A stretch of DNA of 30,403 nt from an uncultured Tissierellia bacterium (GTDB taxonomy: Bacteria; Bacillota; Clostridia; Tissierellales; Peptoniphilaceae), in NCBI GenBank assembly GCA_937923265.1, contig CALAJY010000005.1:1-30403 (forward strand), given 5' to 3'. Both the position numbers and the translations under genes were made by a program. The notes under the pieces were generated by a model. That model did no database searches and was not told where the DNA came from. It saw only the letters and a list, made by a program, of their open reading frames with translations. Shown here in pieces: positions 8,147 through 16,058 of this stretch. The first letter of the stretch is position 1, and each line of letters starts with the position of its first letter.

Positions 8147-9205
8147 ATGGCATATTTTCGAAAAAGTCTTGCCATTGATCTGGGAACCACCAGTGTTTTG
8201 GTATATAGCCGTGCACATGGGGTCCTGCTCAATGAGCCATCGGTCGTTGCCATTGACAGTTATACGGATAAGATTGTTGCCGTGGGACAAGAGGCTAAGG
8301 ACATGTTGGGACGGACACCCGGCAATATCATTGCCATGCGGCCCATGCGGGATGGGGTGATTGCCGACTATCGGTCCACAGAACGGATGCTGAAGTATTT
8401 TATCCGCAAGGCCGGCGGCCGGTCTCTGCTGGGCCCCGATGTCATTGTTTGCATCCCCTCCCAGGCGACCCAGGTGCAGAAGAGAGCGGTGGTGCAGGCT
8501 TCCACGGCGGCCGGTGCACACAACACCTATCTCATTGAGGAACCGCTGGCAGCGGCGATTGGGTCGGGGGTGGAGATCGGAGACCCCGGGGGCAATCTCA
8601 TCGTGGATATTGGCGGAGGGACGACGGATGTTGCCCTGATTTCCATGGGGGGCATCGTGCTATCCAAGTCCATTCGCACCGCGGGAGACGAATTCGATGA
8701 AGCCATCAGCAATTACATTCGCAGAAAGTTTACCATGATGATTGGGGAGCGGACGGCGGAGGAGATCAAGATCGCGGCCGGCGAACTGGCAAATGCGGAA
8801 GGAAATCCGCAGCTGGAGGTCAAGGGACGGTCCCTCACGGATGGTCTTCCGGTTCATGGCTATGTGACGGAAGAGGACCTGAATCTGGCCCTCGCCGATT
8901 CCATTCGTGCCATTGTGGATGCGATTCATGAGGTTCTCTCGGATACCCCACCCGAATTGGCGGCGGATCTCTACGATCGGGGGATTCTCCTGACCGGGGG
9001 TGGTTCGCTCATCCATGGCCTCAAGGAAAGCATTGAGCAGAGGACCGGCATTGAAGTGAAACGGGTAGACCAGCCCATCACAGCGGTGGTTCGGGGAACC
9101 GGCCGTGCCTTGGCCTGGATCAAGCGACTGAATTCCGGGGACGAGATCCTGGCCAACCAGACCAGGAACCAGGTCATCAATCGGGAGAAGCTTCGGAAAA
9201 GATAA
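8147..9205 (+). CDS. MreB/Mbl-family bacterial actin
   Basis: This 352-residue protein forms membrane-associated filaments that organise lateral cell-wall synthesis. Actin-fold signatures are visible: phosphate-1 loop AIDLGTTSV (residues ~9-17), connect-1 PSQAT, phosphate-2 VDIGGGTTDVALI, and the adenosine motif LLTGGGSLIHGL. Length is typical of MreB/Mbl. It stands alone after metK with no mreC, mreD, rodA or pbp2 next to it, an arrangement more like a stand-alone paralogue (Mbl or MreBH) than the mre operon. Sequence alone does not tell me which paralogue it is. The C-terminus is somewhat extended and basic (NREKLRKR). A tRNA promoter follows immediately. Confidence 0.92.
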   Translation: MAYFRKSLAIDLGTTSVLVYSRAHGVLLNEPSVVAIDSYTDKIVAVGQEAKDMLGRTPGNIIAMRPMRDGVIADYRSTERMLKYFIRKAGGRSLLGPDVIVCIPSQATQVQKRAVVQASTAAGAHNTYLIEEPLAAAIGSGVEIGDPGGNLIVDIGGGTTDVALISMGGIVLSKSIRTAGDEFDEAISNYIRRKFTMMIGERTAEEIKIAAGELANAEGNPQLEVKGRSLTDGLPVHGYVTEEDLNLALADSIRAIVDAIHEVLSDTPPELAADLYDRGILLTGGGSLIHGLKESIEQRTGIEVKRVDQPITAVVRGTGRALAWIKRLNSGDEILANQTRNQVINREKLRKR

Positions 9206-9211
9206 GATTCC

Positions 9212-9240
9212 TTGTAATCTTGAAAAAAATTTCGTATAAT
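9212..9240 (+). promoter_or_regulatory. tRNA-Pro(UGG) promoter
   Basis: TTGTAA (9212-9217) and TATAAT (9235-9240) have an ideal 17-base spacer, 28 bases ahead of the tRNA. Confidence 0.7.
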
Positions 9241-9267
9241 TTTCACTACAGCAGTTTGCTGCTGTAT

Positions 9268-9341
9268 CGGGGCGTGGCGCAGCTCGGTAGCGCGCGTGGT
9301 TTGGGACCATGAGGCCGGAGGTTCGAATCCTCTCGCCCCGA
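9268..9341 (+). tRNA. tRNA-Pro(UGG)
   Basis: The 74-nt cloverleaf has acceptor stem CGGGGCG/CGCCCCG, discriminator A, D-arm GCGCAGCTCGGTAGCGC, anticodon loop TTTGGGA (anticodon TGG), and T-arm GGAGGTTCGAATCCTC. CCA is not encoded. An 8-bp leader hairpin (TACAGCAG/CTGCTGTA, 9247-9266) abuts its 5' end. Confidence 0.97.
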
Positions 9342-9346
9342 TGGGA

Positions 9347-9383
9347 AAAGGCCGTCAGAGGAAGTTTCCTCTGACGGCTTTTT
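9347..9383 (+). terminator. Terminator after tRNA-Pro(UGG)
   Basis: A perfect 13-bp stem GCCGTCAGAGGAA/TTCCTCTGACGGC (9351-9378) with a very tight loop is followed by a run of five T and preceded by A residues. Confidence 0.92.
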
Positions 9384-9454
9384 GTGAGCAAAAATGGGTA
9401 AGGTTCTCTTTATAGGAAGTTCCTGGTACTCACCTTTTCTTCATAATTCCGTTA

Positions 9455-9460
9455 TATAAT
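9455..9460 (+). promoter_or_regulatory. Candidate -10 for the MMPL operon
   Basis: A perfect TATAAT lies 72 bases before the MMPL start, without a recognisable -35. A palindrome AGGAAGTTCCT (9414-9424) lies about 30 bases upstream and could bind a regulator. Confidence 0.35.
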
Positions 9461-9531
9461 GATTTTACTTCCTGTAGCAGGCGGAAAGAAAAAATCTACG
9501 AGGGAGTTCTGAGTTTGGTTAGGAGGTCATC

Positions 9532-11625
9532 ATGCAAAAAGTTGCCAAAGGGATTGTCAGGCATTACAAAGGGCTGGCTCTCTTTTTTCTTATTTTAACG
9601 GTCTTATCCGGCCTCTTAGCTAGTCAGGTAGGAATCAACTACTCATTGGTAGACTATATGCCCGAAGATGCACCATCTATGAAAGCCTTGGACATCATGA
9701 AAGAAGAATTTAAGGCGCCCCTTCCCAATCTGAGAATCACGGTAGACCAGGCTTCCATTCCCCAGGTGATCGAGCTTAAAGAAAAATTAAAGAAGCTGGA
9801 CTCCGTGAAGTCGGTGATGTGGCTGGATGATGTGACGAATGTCTACCGGCCCTTGGAATTGATTGATTCTGCTCTACTGGATAGCTACTATAAAGATGGG
9901 ACCGCCCTTCTTCAGGTCGCCGTCGAGGGAGAGAACTCCATGCAGATCATGCAGGAGATTCGCCGGGTTGCTGGACAAGAGGGGGTTCACTATGAAGGGA
10001 ATTTGGTGGGCCAGGCCTCCAGTCAGGCGGCCGTATCCAGCGAGATTTCCATGATCACGATGTTTATGGTTCCCATCGGAACATTAATTTTAATGCTGGC
10101 TGTTCGATCCTGGATTGAGCCTCTTCTTCTTTTGGCATCCATCGGGGTTGCCATCGTGATCAACATGGGATCCAATGTGTTTTTGGGACGCATTTCCTTT
10201 ATCACCCAGGCTATCACGGCAATCTTACAACTGGCGGTTTCCATGGACTATTCGATTTTCCTTCTCCATGCCTATGCGGAAAATCAGGAGAAGGGGATGG
10301 AGGATCGAGACGCTTTAATTCAGGCAATTGTGGATTCTTCCTCTGCCGTGGTATCCTCGGCCCTGACAACCGTCTTAGGATTTTTGGCACTCGCTTTTAT
10401 GCGCTTCCGCATCGGCCCCGATATGGGTCTGGTTCTGGCAAAGGGGGTTGCCTTCAGCTTAATTTCGGTGATCTTCTTTTTGCCCACTCTTTTAGTGCTC
10501 TTTCACAAGTGGATTTTAAAGACCCGGCATCGGAACTTCATGCCGGATTTAAGTGGTTTAGGTCGTGGGGTCTTTCGCTTTCGACATCTCCTGCTACTGA
10601 TTCTCGCCCTCGTTCCGGTCGCCTTTTTGGCCCAATCCCAGAATAACTTTCTATATGGAATGGGGGGCTATAGCAGCGGATCTGTTGAAGAGAAAGATAC
10701 GAATTATATCCGAGACAAATTCGGGCAGAATACCCAGATTGTACTGCTTATTCCTCGTGGCGATGCAGGAAAGGAGAAATCTCTCGTATCCGACTTAAAG
10801 AAGCTCTCCGGGGTTCGGTCGGTGGTTTCCTACACAGAGCAGGTGGGGGAGGCAATCCCCGATTCCGCTGTTCCAAAAAAAGCGGCGGAGAATTTTCTGG
10901 GAGAAAAATATGCTCGAATCATTTTAAATACGTCTACAGCATCGGAAGGAAAGGTGGCTTTTGACCTCGTCGATGAGGTCAGGGCGTTGGGTAAGAGGCA
11001 CTACGGAGAGCATGCCCTTCTCGCGGGGGAGAGCGTCACCCTCACCGAGATGAAAGATCTCATCCGCAAGGACAACCAGGTGGTTAACGTCTTATCCATC
11101 GGCTCCGTTGCACTGGTCATTCTATTCAATTTCCAGTCGGTCCTGCTCCCCATTCTTTTGGTCTTAACCATTGAGGCAGCAATCTGGATTAATCTCTCGG
11201 TTCCGTATTTCACGAATACCCAGCTGAGCTATATCGGCTATCTGGTCATCTCTTCCATCCAGTTAGGGGCAACCGTGGACTATGGCATTCTTTTTACGAA
11301 CCACTATTTAACGCAAAGAAAGACCAAGGAGAGGAAGGATGCGGTGGTGGAAGCCTGTCGATTGACCTATCGGTCGATTCTTCCCCCTGCAATTATCCTG
11401 ACCCTGGCGGGGGTTCTGCTCTCCCTGTTATCCAGTATTCACATTGTCAGTGAGATTGGTACGGTATTGGGAAGAGGAGCCTTCCTATCCCTGCTCCTAG
11501 TCATGTTCCTATTGCCGGTCCTGGTGGATCTCTTTGACCGAATCATTGAAAAGACAACCCGTCATACCCACTTCTATCGGGTTACGAATTCCTCTGTGAA
11601 GAGGGATGCGAAGAAAGGAGAATAA
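9532..11625 (+). CDS. MMPL/RND-family transporter
   Basis: This 697-residue membrane protein has the RND two-fold layout: helix 1 (~13-32), an external domain (~33-170), helices ~175-330, then a repeat of the pattern with helix 7 (~350-370), a second external domain (~371-515) and helices to ~675. The intramembrane acidic-aromatic pairs of MMPL/RND proteins occur in both halves: D239 in SMDYS and D583 in TVDYG. It is shorter than Gram-negative RND pumps, as is usual for MMPL/YdgH-type proteins. The start follows TAGGAGGT. The next gene starts two bases after the stop and encodes a secreted heptad-repeat protein, so the pair likely acts together in export of a lipid, peptide or drug. Substrate unknown. 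Confidence 0.92.
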   Translation: MQKVAKGIVRHYKGLALFFLILTVLSGLLASQVGINYSLVDYMPEDAPSMKALDIMKEEFKAPLPNLRITVDQASIPQVIELKEKLKKLDSVKSVMWLDDVTNVYRPLELIDSALLDSYYKDGTALLQVAVEGENSMQIMQEIRRVAGQEGVHYEGNLVGQASSQAAVSSEISMITMFMVPIGTLILMLAVRSWIEPLLLLASIGVAIVINMGSNVFLGRISFITQAITAILQLAVSMDYSIFLLHAYAENQEKGMEDRDALIQAIVDSSSAVVSSALTTVLGFLALAFMRFRIGPDMGLVLAKGVAFSLISVIFFLPTLLVLFHKWILKTRHRNFMPDLSGLGRGVFRFRHLLLLILALVPVAFLAQSQNNFLYGMGGYSSGSVEEKDTNYIRDKFGQNTQIVLLIPRGDAGKEKSLVSDLKKLSGVRSVVSYTEQVGEAIPDSAVPKKAAENFLGEKYARIILNTSTASEGKVAFDLVDEVRALGKRHYGEHALLAGESVTLTEMKDLIRKDNQVVNVLSIGSVALVILFNFQSVLLPILLVLTIEAAIWINLSVPYFTNTQLSYIGYLVISSIQLGATVDYGILFTNHYLTQRKTKERKDAVVEACRLTYRSILPPAIILTLAGVLLSLLSSIHIVSEIGTVLGRGAFLSLLLVMFLLPVLVDLFDRIIEKTTRHTHFYRVTNSSVKRDAKKGE

Positions 11626-11626
11626 G

Positions 11627-14026
11627 ATGAAAAAACGGATGCAGCGGTTCGGTGCTCTTCTTCTGTCGCTGAGCCTGGTAGTGAGTACTCCTGCAGCAGC
11701 ATTGGCAGAAGAGACCACAAGCACGGACCGCAAAGACGAGATTGTGTATGTATCGACCGACCTGTCAGGCCAGCCGAAGGGCGTGCATGTGGTGAATGCG
11801 TTCCGCCTTGGTGAGGCAGGGACGATAAGGGATTACGGAAACTATGAAAGCGTTGAAAATCTCAGCAATGTCAACCCCATCCGGTCCAAGGATGGCCAAC
11901 AGGAAGTGAAAGCCGAGAGCGGCAAATTCTTTTATCAAGGGAATAATCCGGAGAAGAAGCTGCCCTGGAACATCGAGCTGCACTACTTCCTGGAGGGAAA
12001 GGAAGTGAAGCCGGAGGAGCTCGCCGGAAAATCCGGGACCTTTTCCATTCAGGGAAAAATGGAAGCGGATGCGACGGCGGAGTCCACCTACAAGGACTAT
12101 TATGTTCTCCAGGCCTCCTTCAATTTTGATTCTCGCTATGTCAAGTTAACGGAGACGGAGGGAGCGACCCTCGCCTACAATGGATCGACACAAATGCTCA
12201 CCTACCTGGTCCTTCCCGGAAAAACATTTCACTTTCAGATAGAGGGACAAACGAAGGACTTTCGCATGCAGGCCTTTCAGATTTCAGCCATTCCTTTTAA
12301 TATGAATGTGGATCTGCCCGACACGGATGTCTTGACCGATCAACTGGGGCAATTAGAAGATGGGATTGCGCAGATCAACCGGGGAGCCGCCAAGGTAGAG
12401 CAGGGCAGCGGCAAACTCTCCTCGACGGGTCGCCTTCTCGTGGACAACCTGGCAAGGTTAACGCAGGGGGCGCAGCAAGCCAGCGCCGGCCAAAGTCAGT
12501 TCGGCCGGGGACAGGCTCTCTTCCATCAAGGCCTTGTTCGCTACGCCCGGGGCATTGATGAGGCGAGTGCTCAGTTCCAAAAGATGTCTGTGGGATTGAC
12601 CCAATTGAAGGACGGCATGGTCCGCTTACAAGGAGCTTCCAATACCCTGGCACAGGGCAGCGTGGAATATACCAAGGGGCTCAATCGCTATCTGGATGGC
12701 GTTGCACAAGCGGGTTCGGGACAAGCGGCCTTTCAAAAAGGGCTGTCCCAATTTGTGCAACAGGGACAGGGACTTCGCCAGGGAGGCGATCAACTGCGGT
12801 CGGGCTCGCAACAGATTCTGGAGGGGCTTTCCGCCTTTGACAATCTTCCCGATTTCCGTGCCTGGACGCGGGAGGACATGAACAAGCTGGCGGACATGAT
12901 GGAGAAGGCCATAAACTATTGGGACCTGGTTCGGGAGCAGCTGGACCAAATGGATTATGCCGCCTTTAAAAAGGACCTGGGCATCGCGGAGGGCCTTTTG
13001 GAGGAAATTGATCACAATTTAAACCTGCTGAAGAATTCCATGTCCCGGGACCAGCTGATTAAAAAGCTGGGGATTCAGGATCCCGAGAATGAGGATGTAA
13101 AAAAGCTCTTGAAAGAATACGATACCTTGGAGGCAACCATCATCGATGCGGGGCAAAAGACCGGCACGATTCATTGGATTTTGAAGGCCTATTTGCAAGA
13201 TGACAAGAACCTGCAATCCCTCTATGAGAAGCTGAAGGGCCAATATGAGGAGATGAAACGACTCCTGACGCCCATTGTGGATGCTCTGCGCAAATTTAAG
13301 GGGGAGGAGGCTTACGAGCTTTTACAAAACTTATCCACCTTTAAGGACCGCTATTCGACCTTCCATCAGGGGCTGGTCAAATACACGGAGGGAGTTAACC
13401 AGACCATGGATGCCTTGGAGGGGAAGGTGCTTCCCGGGGCACAGAAGCTCAGTGGCGGCCTTCAGGAGCTGGGAAAACAGAAGGATTCCCTTCTCTCGGG
13501 GATGAACCGGATTGCTTCGGGACAACAAGCCCTGAGCACAGGTCTCGGAAAAATCACCCGGCAGCTCAACCTGGGGGATCTCAGCCGGGTGAACCAACTC
13601 AAGCAAGGAATCGATCAGCTGTTAACGGCGCACTGTCGCCTGCTCACCGGACAAGAAGGACTCAAGACGGGGCTCCAACAGCTTTCCTCCGGACTGGGTC
13701 AATACGAAACGGGACTGGCTCGCTATACCAATGGTATTGACCAGCTTGCCGGTGGAATGAAGCGGCTTGTTTCGGGGACTTCCACCATGGAAGAAGAGAC
13801 ACAGGGAATGTCCGACAAGGCGAAGCAGCAGATCGAAGACGCCTTACGTGCTTTCAAGAAAGAAGGATACCGGGCAAAGTCTTTTGTGGATGATCGCAAC
13901 AAAAACATAGGAACGGTTCAATTCGTCTATCTTTCCGATGCCATTGAGCCGAAAGTGGTTGAAAAAGAAGCAGAGAAGCCAGTGGAAAAAGGGTTTTTGG
14001 AAAAGCTCCTGGATCTGTTTCGCTAG
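11627..14026 (+). CDS. Secreted xxxLxxG heptad-repeat protein, partner of MMPL transporter
   Basis: The 799-residue protein begins at the ATG at 11627, six bases after AAAGGAG; an in-frame ATG at 11606 lies inside the transporter gene and is less likely. Residues 1-~29 form a signal peptide with an AxA-type end (AAALAEE). Residues ~35-235 form a predicted beta-rich domain. Residues ~240-400 and ~585-735 carry many seven-residue repeats with Leu and Gly (LSQFVQQGQGLRQGGDQL, GLQQLSSGLGQYETGL), as in YhgE/Pip-type proteins. Between them is a helical insert (~410-580). The C-terminus is charged and amphipathic without a clear transmembrane helix. The fixed two-base spacing to the MMPL gene suggests an extracellular adaptor or scaffold for that pump. 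Exact role unknown. Confidence 0.85.
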   Translation: MKKRMQRFGALLLSLSLVVSTPAAALAEETTSTDRKDEIVYVSTDLSGQPKGVHVVNAFRLGEAGTIRDYGNYESVENLSNVNPIRSKDGQQEVKAESGKFFYQGNNPEKKLPWNIELHYFLEGKEVKPEELAGKSGTFSIQGKMEADATAESTYKDYYVLQASFNFDSRYVKLTETEGATLAYNGSTQMLTYLVLPGKTFHFQIEGQTKDFRMQAFQISAIPFNMNVDLPDTDVLTDQLGQLEDGIAQINRGAAKVEQGSGKLSSTGRLLVDNLARLTQGAQQASAGQSQFGRGQALFHQGLVRYARGIDEASAQFQKMSVGLTQLKDGMVRLQGASNTLAQGSVEYTKGLNRYLDGVAQAGSGQAAFQKGLSQFVQQGQGLRQGGDQLRSGSQQILEGLSAFDNLPDFRAWTREDMNKLADMMEKAINYWDLVREQLDQMDYAAFKKDLGIAEGLLEEIDHNLNLLKNSMSRDQLIKKLGIQDPENEDVKKLLKEYDTLEATIIDAGQKTGTIHWILKAYLQDDKNLQSLYEKLKGQYEEMKRLLTPIVDALRKFKGEEAYELLQNLSTFKDRYSTFHQGLVKYTEGVNQTMDALEGKVLPGAQKLSGGLQELGKQKDSLLSGMNRIASGQQALSTGLGKITRQLNLGDLSRVNQLKQGIDQLLTAHCRLLTGQEGLKTGLQQLSSGLGQYETGLARYTNGIDQLAGGMKRLVSGTSTMEEETQGMSDKAKQQIEDALRAFKKEGYRAKSFVDDRNKNIGTVQFVYLSDAIEPKVVEKEAEKPVEKGFLEKLLDLFR

Positions 14027-14038
14027 AAAGGAAGCAGG

Positions 14039-14488
14039 ATGCGTGCACTGGTACAGAGGGTTCGTCAGGCAAAAGTGACCATTGATGATCGGGTGGTCGG
14101 GGAGATCTCCCGCGGATTTCTCATTTTTCTCGGGGTTGGACAAGGAGACGGTGAGGAAGAGCTCGAGAAGCTGTGGAAGAAGATTTATAAGCTCCGCATC
14201 TTTGATGACGAGGAGGGAAAGACCAACCTGTCCCTGGACCAGGTCAATGGGCAGGTTCTTCTGGTCTCCCAATTCACATTATATGCCAACACGAAAAAGG
14301 GAAATCGGCCGAGTTTTTTAGACTCGGCGCCTCCCGACCAAGCGGAAGACCTATATGAAAAGATGATTGCCCGAGCAAGGCAGGATGTTTCGACGGTGGA
14401 AACGGGCCGCTTTGGGGCAGACATGCAGGTGTCCTTGGTCAATGACGGTCCCTTTACCATCTGGCTGGACACCGATTGGATGAACTAA
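14039..14488 (+). CDS. dtd: D-aminoacyl-tRNA deacylase
   Basis: DTD hydrolyses D-amino acids mischarged on tRNA, protecting translation. The 149-residue product has the family motif SQFTLYA, the segment KGNRPSF, and the Gly-cis-Pro loop within NDGPFTIWLDT. Length is exactly typical of this dimeric enzyme. It follows the heptad-repeat gene by 12 bases with an AAGGAAGCAGG ribosome binding site, so it probably sits at the end of the MMPL operon, though it has no obvious functional link to it. In many Bacillota dtd is adjacent to relA; relA is not here. Confidence 0.95.
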   Translation: MRALVQRVRQAKVTIDDRVVGEISRGFLIFLGVGQGDGEEELEKLWKKIYKLRIFDDEEGKTNLSLDQVNGQVLLVSQFTLYANTKKGNRPSFLDSAPPDQAEDLYEKMIARARQDVSTVETGRFGADMQVSLVNDGPFTIWLDTDWMN

Positions 14489-14506
14489 GAGAAAAAAGAT
14501 GAAAAG

Positions 14507-14540
14507 AAGAGCCGCCGGAATGGGAATTCCGGCGGCTCTT
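14507..14540. terminator. Bidirectional terminator between dtd and tRNA-Pro(CGG)
   Basis: A perfect 15-bp stem (14507-14521 with 14526-14540, loop GGGA), GC-rich in the middle with A and T ends, serves dtd on the plus strand and the tRNA on the minus strand. Confidence 0.9.
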
Positions 14541-14545
14541 TGGTA

Positions 14546-14619
14546 TCGGAGTGAGAGGATTTGAACCTCCGCCCTCCTGGTCCCGAACCAGGCGCGCTAC
14601 CAAGCTGCGCTACACCCCG
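14546..14619 (-). tRNA. tRNA-Pro(CGG)
   Basis: Reading the minus strand, the 74-nt cloverleaf has acceptor CGGGGTG/CACTCCG with one G-U pair, anticodon loop TTCGGGA (anticodon CGG), and T-arm GGAGGTTCAAATCCTC. CCA is not encoded. It is close in sequence to tRNA-Pro(UGG) at 9268, sharing most of the D-arm and T-arm. Confidence 0.96.
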
Positions 14620-14636
14620 ATAACTATGACCTTGTA

Positions 14637-14665
14637 AATATATCATAGAATGCTACAAATAACAA
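14637..14665 (-). promoter_or_regulatory. tRNA-Pro(CGG) promoter
   Basis: On the minus strand TTGTTA (14660-14665) and TATATT (14637-14642) are separated by 17 bases, just upstream of the tRNA. Confidence 0.6.
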
Positions 14666-14730
14666 ATATTTTACCAATATTTTGTTCGTTCTTTTCCGCG
14701 ACAAGCCGGGGAGGACTCGAGGATTCATGA

Positions 14731-14736
14731 TATAAT
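14731..14736 (+). promoter_or_regulatory. Candidate -10 of the apt operon
   Basis: A perfect TATAAT sits 38 bases before the apt start; no matching -35 is visible at 16-18 bases upstream. Confidence 0.45.
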
Positions 14737-14774
14737 ACCTCCGGTAGAGAATGAAAATTTGAAGGGGGAAGGAA

Positions 14775-15311
14775 ATGGAAGCAAAAGAGCATATTAAACA
14801 GACCATGCGTATTATCGAAGGATTTCCCGCAGAGGGAATCAGCTATAAGGATATCACACCCATCCTTCAGGATCCGCAGGTTTTTCACGAGACGGTAGAT
14901 GCTCTGGCCAAAGCTTTGGAAGAACAGGAGTTTGACTATATCCTTGGGGTAGAAGCCCGGGGATTTATCGTGGGCGCAGCGGTTGCTTACACGTTGCATA
15001 AAGGGTTTTTAATGGCAAGAAAGCCCGGGAAATTGCCGGGCAATTTAATCAAACAATCCTACTCCCTCGAATATGGCGAAGCTGCGGTAGAGATGGACCG
15101 GGATACCCTTCGGGAGGGAGACCGGGTCGTTGTGATGGATGACCTCTTGGCGACGGGAGGTACCGCGGAAGCTGCTTGTAAATTAGTGGAGAAAGCGGGC
15201 GGGAAAGTGGCCACCACCCTCTTCTTGACGGAACTCACCGAGGTGGGAGGGAGAAAGAAGTTAGAGGCGGAAGGCTATCCCGTAATTTCGCTCCTCCAGT
15301 GGAGTCATTAA
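14775..15311 (+). CDS. apt: Adenine phosphoribosyltransferase
   Basis: APT salvages adenine to AMP using PRPP. The 178-residue protein carries the PRPP-binding motif VVVMDDLLATGGTA (about residues 119-132), the N-terminal FPAEGISYKDITPIL hallmark of bacterial Apt, and the flexible-loop region RKPGKLPG. Length is slightly above the usual 170. A GGGGGAAGGAA ribosome binding site precedes the ATG at 14775. The next gene begins 17 bases after the stop, so the two form an operon. No purine riboswitch was seen in the short leader. Confidence 0.96.
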   Translation: MEAKEHIKQTMRIIEGFPAEGISYKDITPILQDPQVFHETVDALAKALEEQEFDYILGVEARGFIVGAAVAYTLHKGFLMARKPGKLPGNLIKQSYSLEYGEAAVEMDRDTLREGDRVVVMDDLLATGGTAEAACKLVEKAGGKVATTLFLTELTEVGGRKKLEAEGYPVISLLQWSH

Positions 15312-15328
15312 GCAAGGAGGCAGATACA

Positions 15329-15625
15329 ATGGATGAAAAAAAGCAGGATGAGATTCGAGGAGATTTAAATTATCTGAGAGATGATATTGATGATATCAAT
15401 GATAAGATGTTAGAACTTCTGGAACGCCGGTTGGAGGTGTCCCTTGCCATTGGCAGGGATAAGGAAAAATTGGGCCTTCCTGTTTTGGATCGGTCGCGCG
15501 AGGAGGAAATTCTTAACCGCTTTGCCGGTCGGTCGATCTATCCGGACTTAGCCCGTGAATTCTTTGAGAAGCTTTTTGCCCTCAGCAGGGAGCTGCAGGA
15601 GCGGGAACGACAAAAAAATCGGTAA
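15329..15625 (+). CDS. Chorismate mutase, AroQ type (monofunctional)
   Basis: Starting at the ATG at 15329 (AGGAGG at 15315-15320, spacing 8) the product is 98 residues and all-helical, matching stand-alone AroQ-class chorismate mutases, which convert chorismate to prephenate. The pattern LRDDIDDINDKMLELLERR, then GRDKEKLG, then DRSREEEIL matches the family helix 1/helix 2 signature, with the arginines and lysine expected for binding chorismate's carboxylates. An in-frame ATG at 15299 would overlap apt and lacks a ribosome binding site. No other aromatic pathway gene is adjacent, so physiological pathway membership is an inference. Confidence 0.85.
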   Translation: MDEKKQDEIRGDLNYLRDDIDDINDKMLELLERRLEVSLAIGRDKEKLGLPVLDRSREEEILNRFAGRSIYPDLAREFFEKLFALSRELQERERQKNR

Positions 15626-15631
15626 AAATTT

Positions 15632-15679
15632 CGGCAGCGCGTCCGGGGGAGGATTCCCATGGGATTCGCTGCCGCTTTT
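15632..15679 (+). terminator. Terminator after the chorismate mutase gene
   Basis: CGGCAGCG (15632-15639) pairs with CGCTGCCG (15667-15674) around an inner palindrome (ATTCCCATGGGATT), followed by CTTTTG. The long loop makes this less canonical. Confidence 0.6.
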
Positions 15680-15696
15680 GTGGGATGGCAGGCAAG

Positions 15697-16058
15697 CTAC
15701 TCGCTTTGCGGGCCATCCTCTTTTTTTATTACCAAGAGGGAGAGAAAGTCATAGATGGCCTTGTCTCTTTGGGGACCGGAGAGGAAGGCCTCCCAATCAT
15801 CGATGAGGCAGTCATGCGTGCACATCTCCTCATTTTTTGCCCCCAGACGAAAGTTTTTCATGTAATAAAAATTGGACCAGCGCTTATGTTCGAGTTGAGC
15901 AAAGAAGTTCATCAGGGGATCCGCCTCCAGGATGGAAATCTGTTCCTTGAGGGAATGGCCTTTGAGATGGCGGGCAAGGCAGCCGATGAGGGAATCAATC
16001 TGTTGGCGGGTCTCCGCCGGGTCCCGATTCTGCGGGGGCGGCGGGAATTCCTTGCCTC
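15697..16058 (-). pseudogene. Displaced C-terminal RyR-like segment of the TrkA/RyR membrane protein
   Basis: This stretch continues the protein of the next entry in another reading frame (+1 relative to it, after an A6 tract at 16059-16064). Read in that frame it gives a coherent protein of about 120 residues, including LEHKRWSNFYYMKNFRLG and THDCLIDDW. These match the LEHxRW...G...HxCL...W pattern of prokaryotic ryanodine-receptor (RyR) domains. An ATG at 15912 exists within it, but no ribosome binding site or independent gene structure supports a separate gene. The simplest reading is one frameshifted gene spanning 15697-17509 (about 603 residues if one A is removed). Confidence 0.72.

Noticed and set aside
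15826..15912. Independent 71-codon gene starting at 15912 (minus strand)
   Set aside because: The frame stays open and protein-like well upstream of that ATG, back to the A6 tract, and there is no Shine-Dalgarno site; it is better explained as the end of the frameshifted gene.
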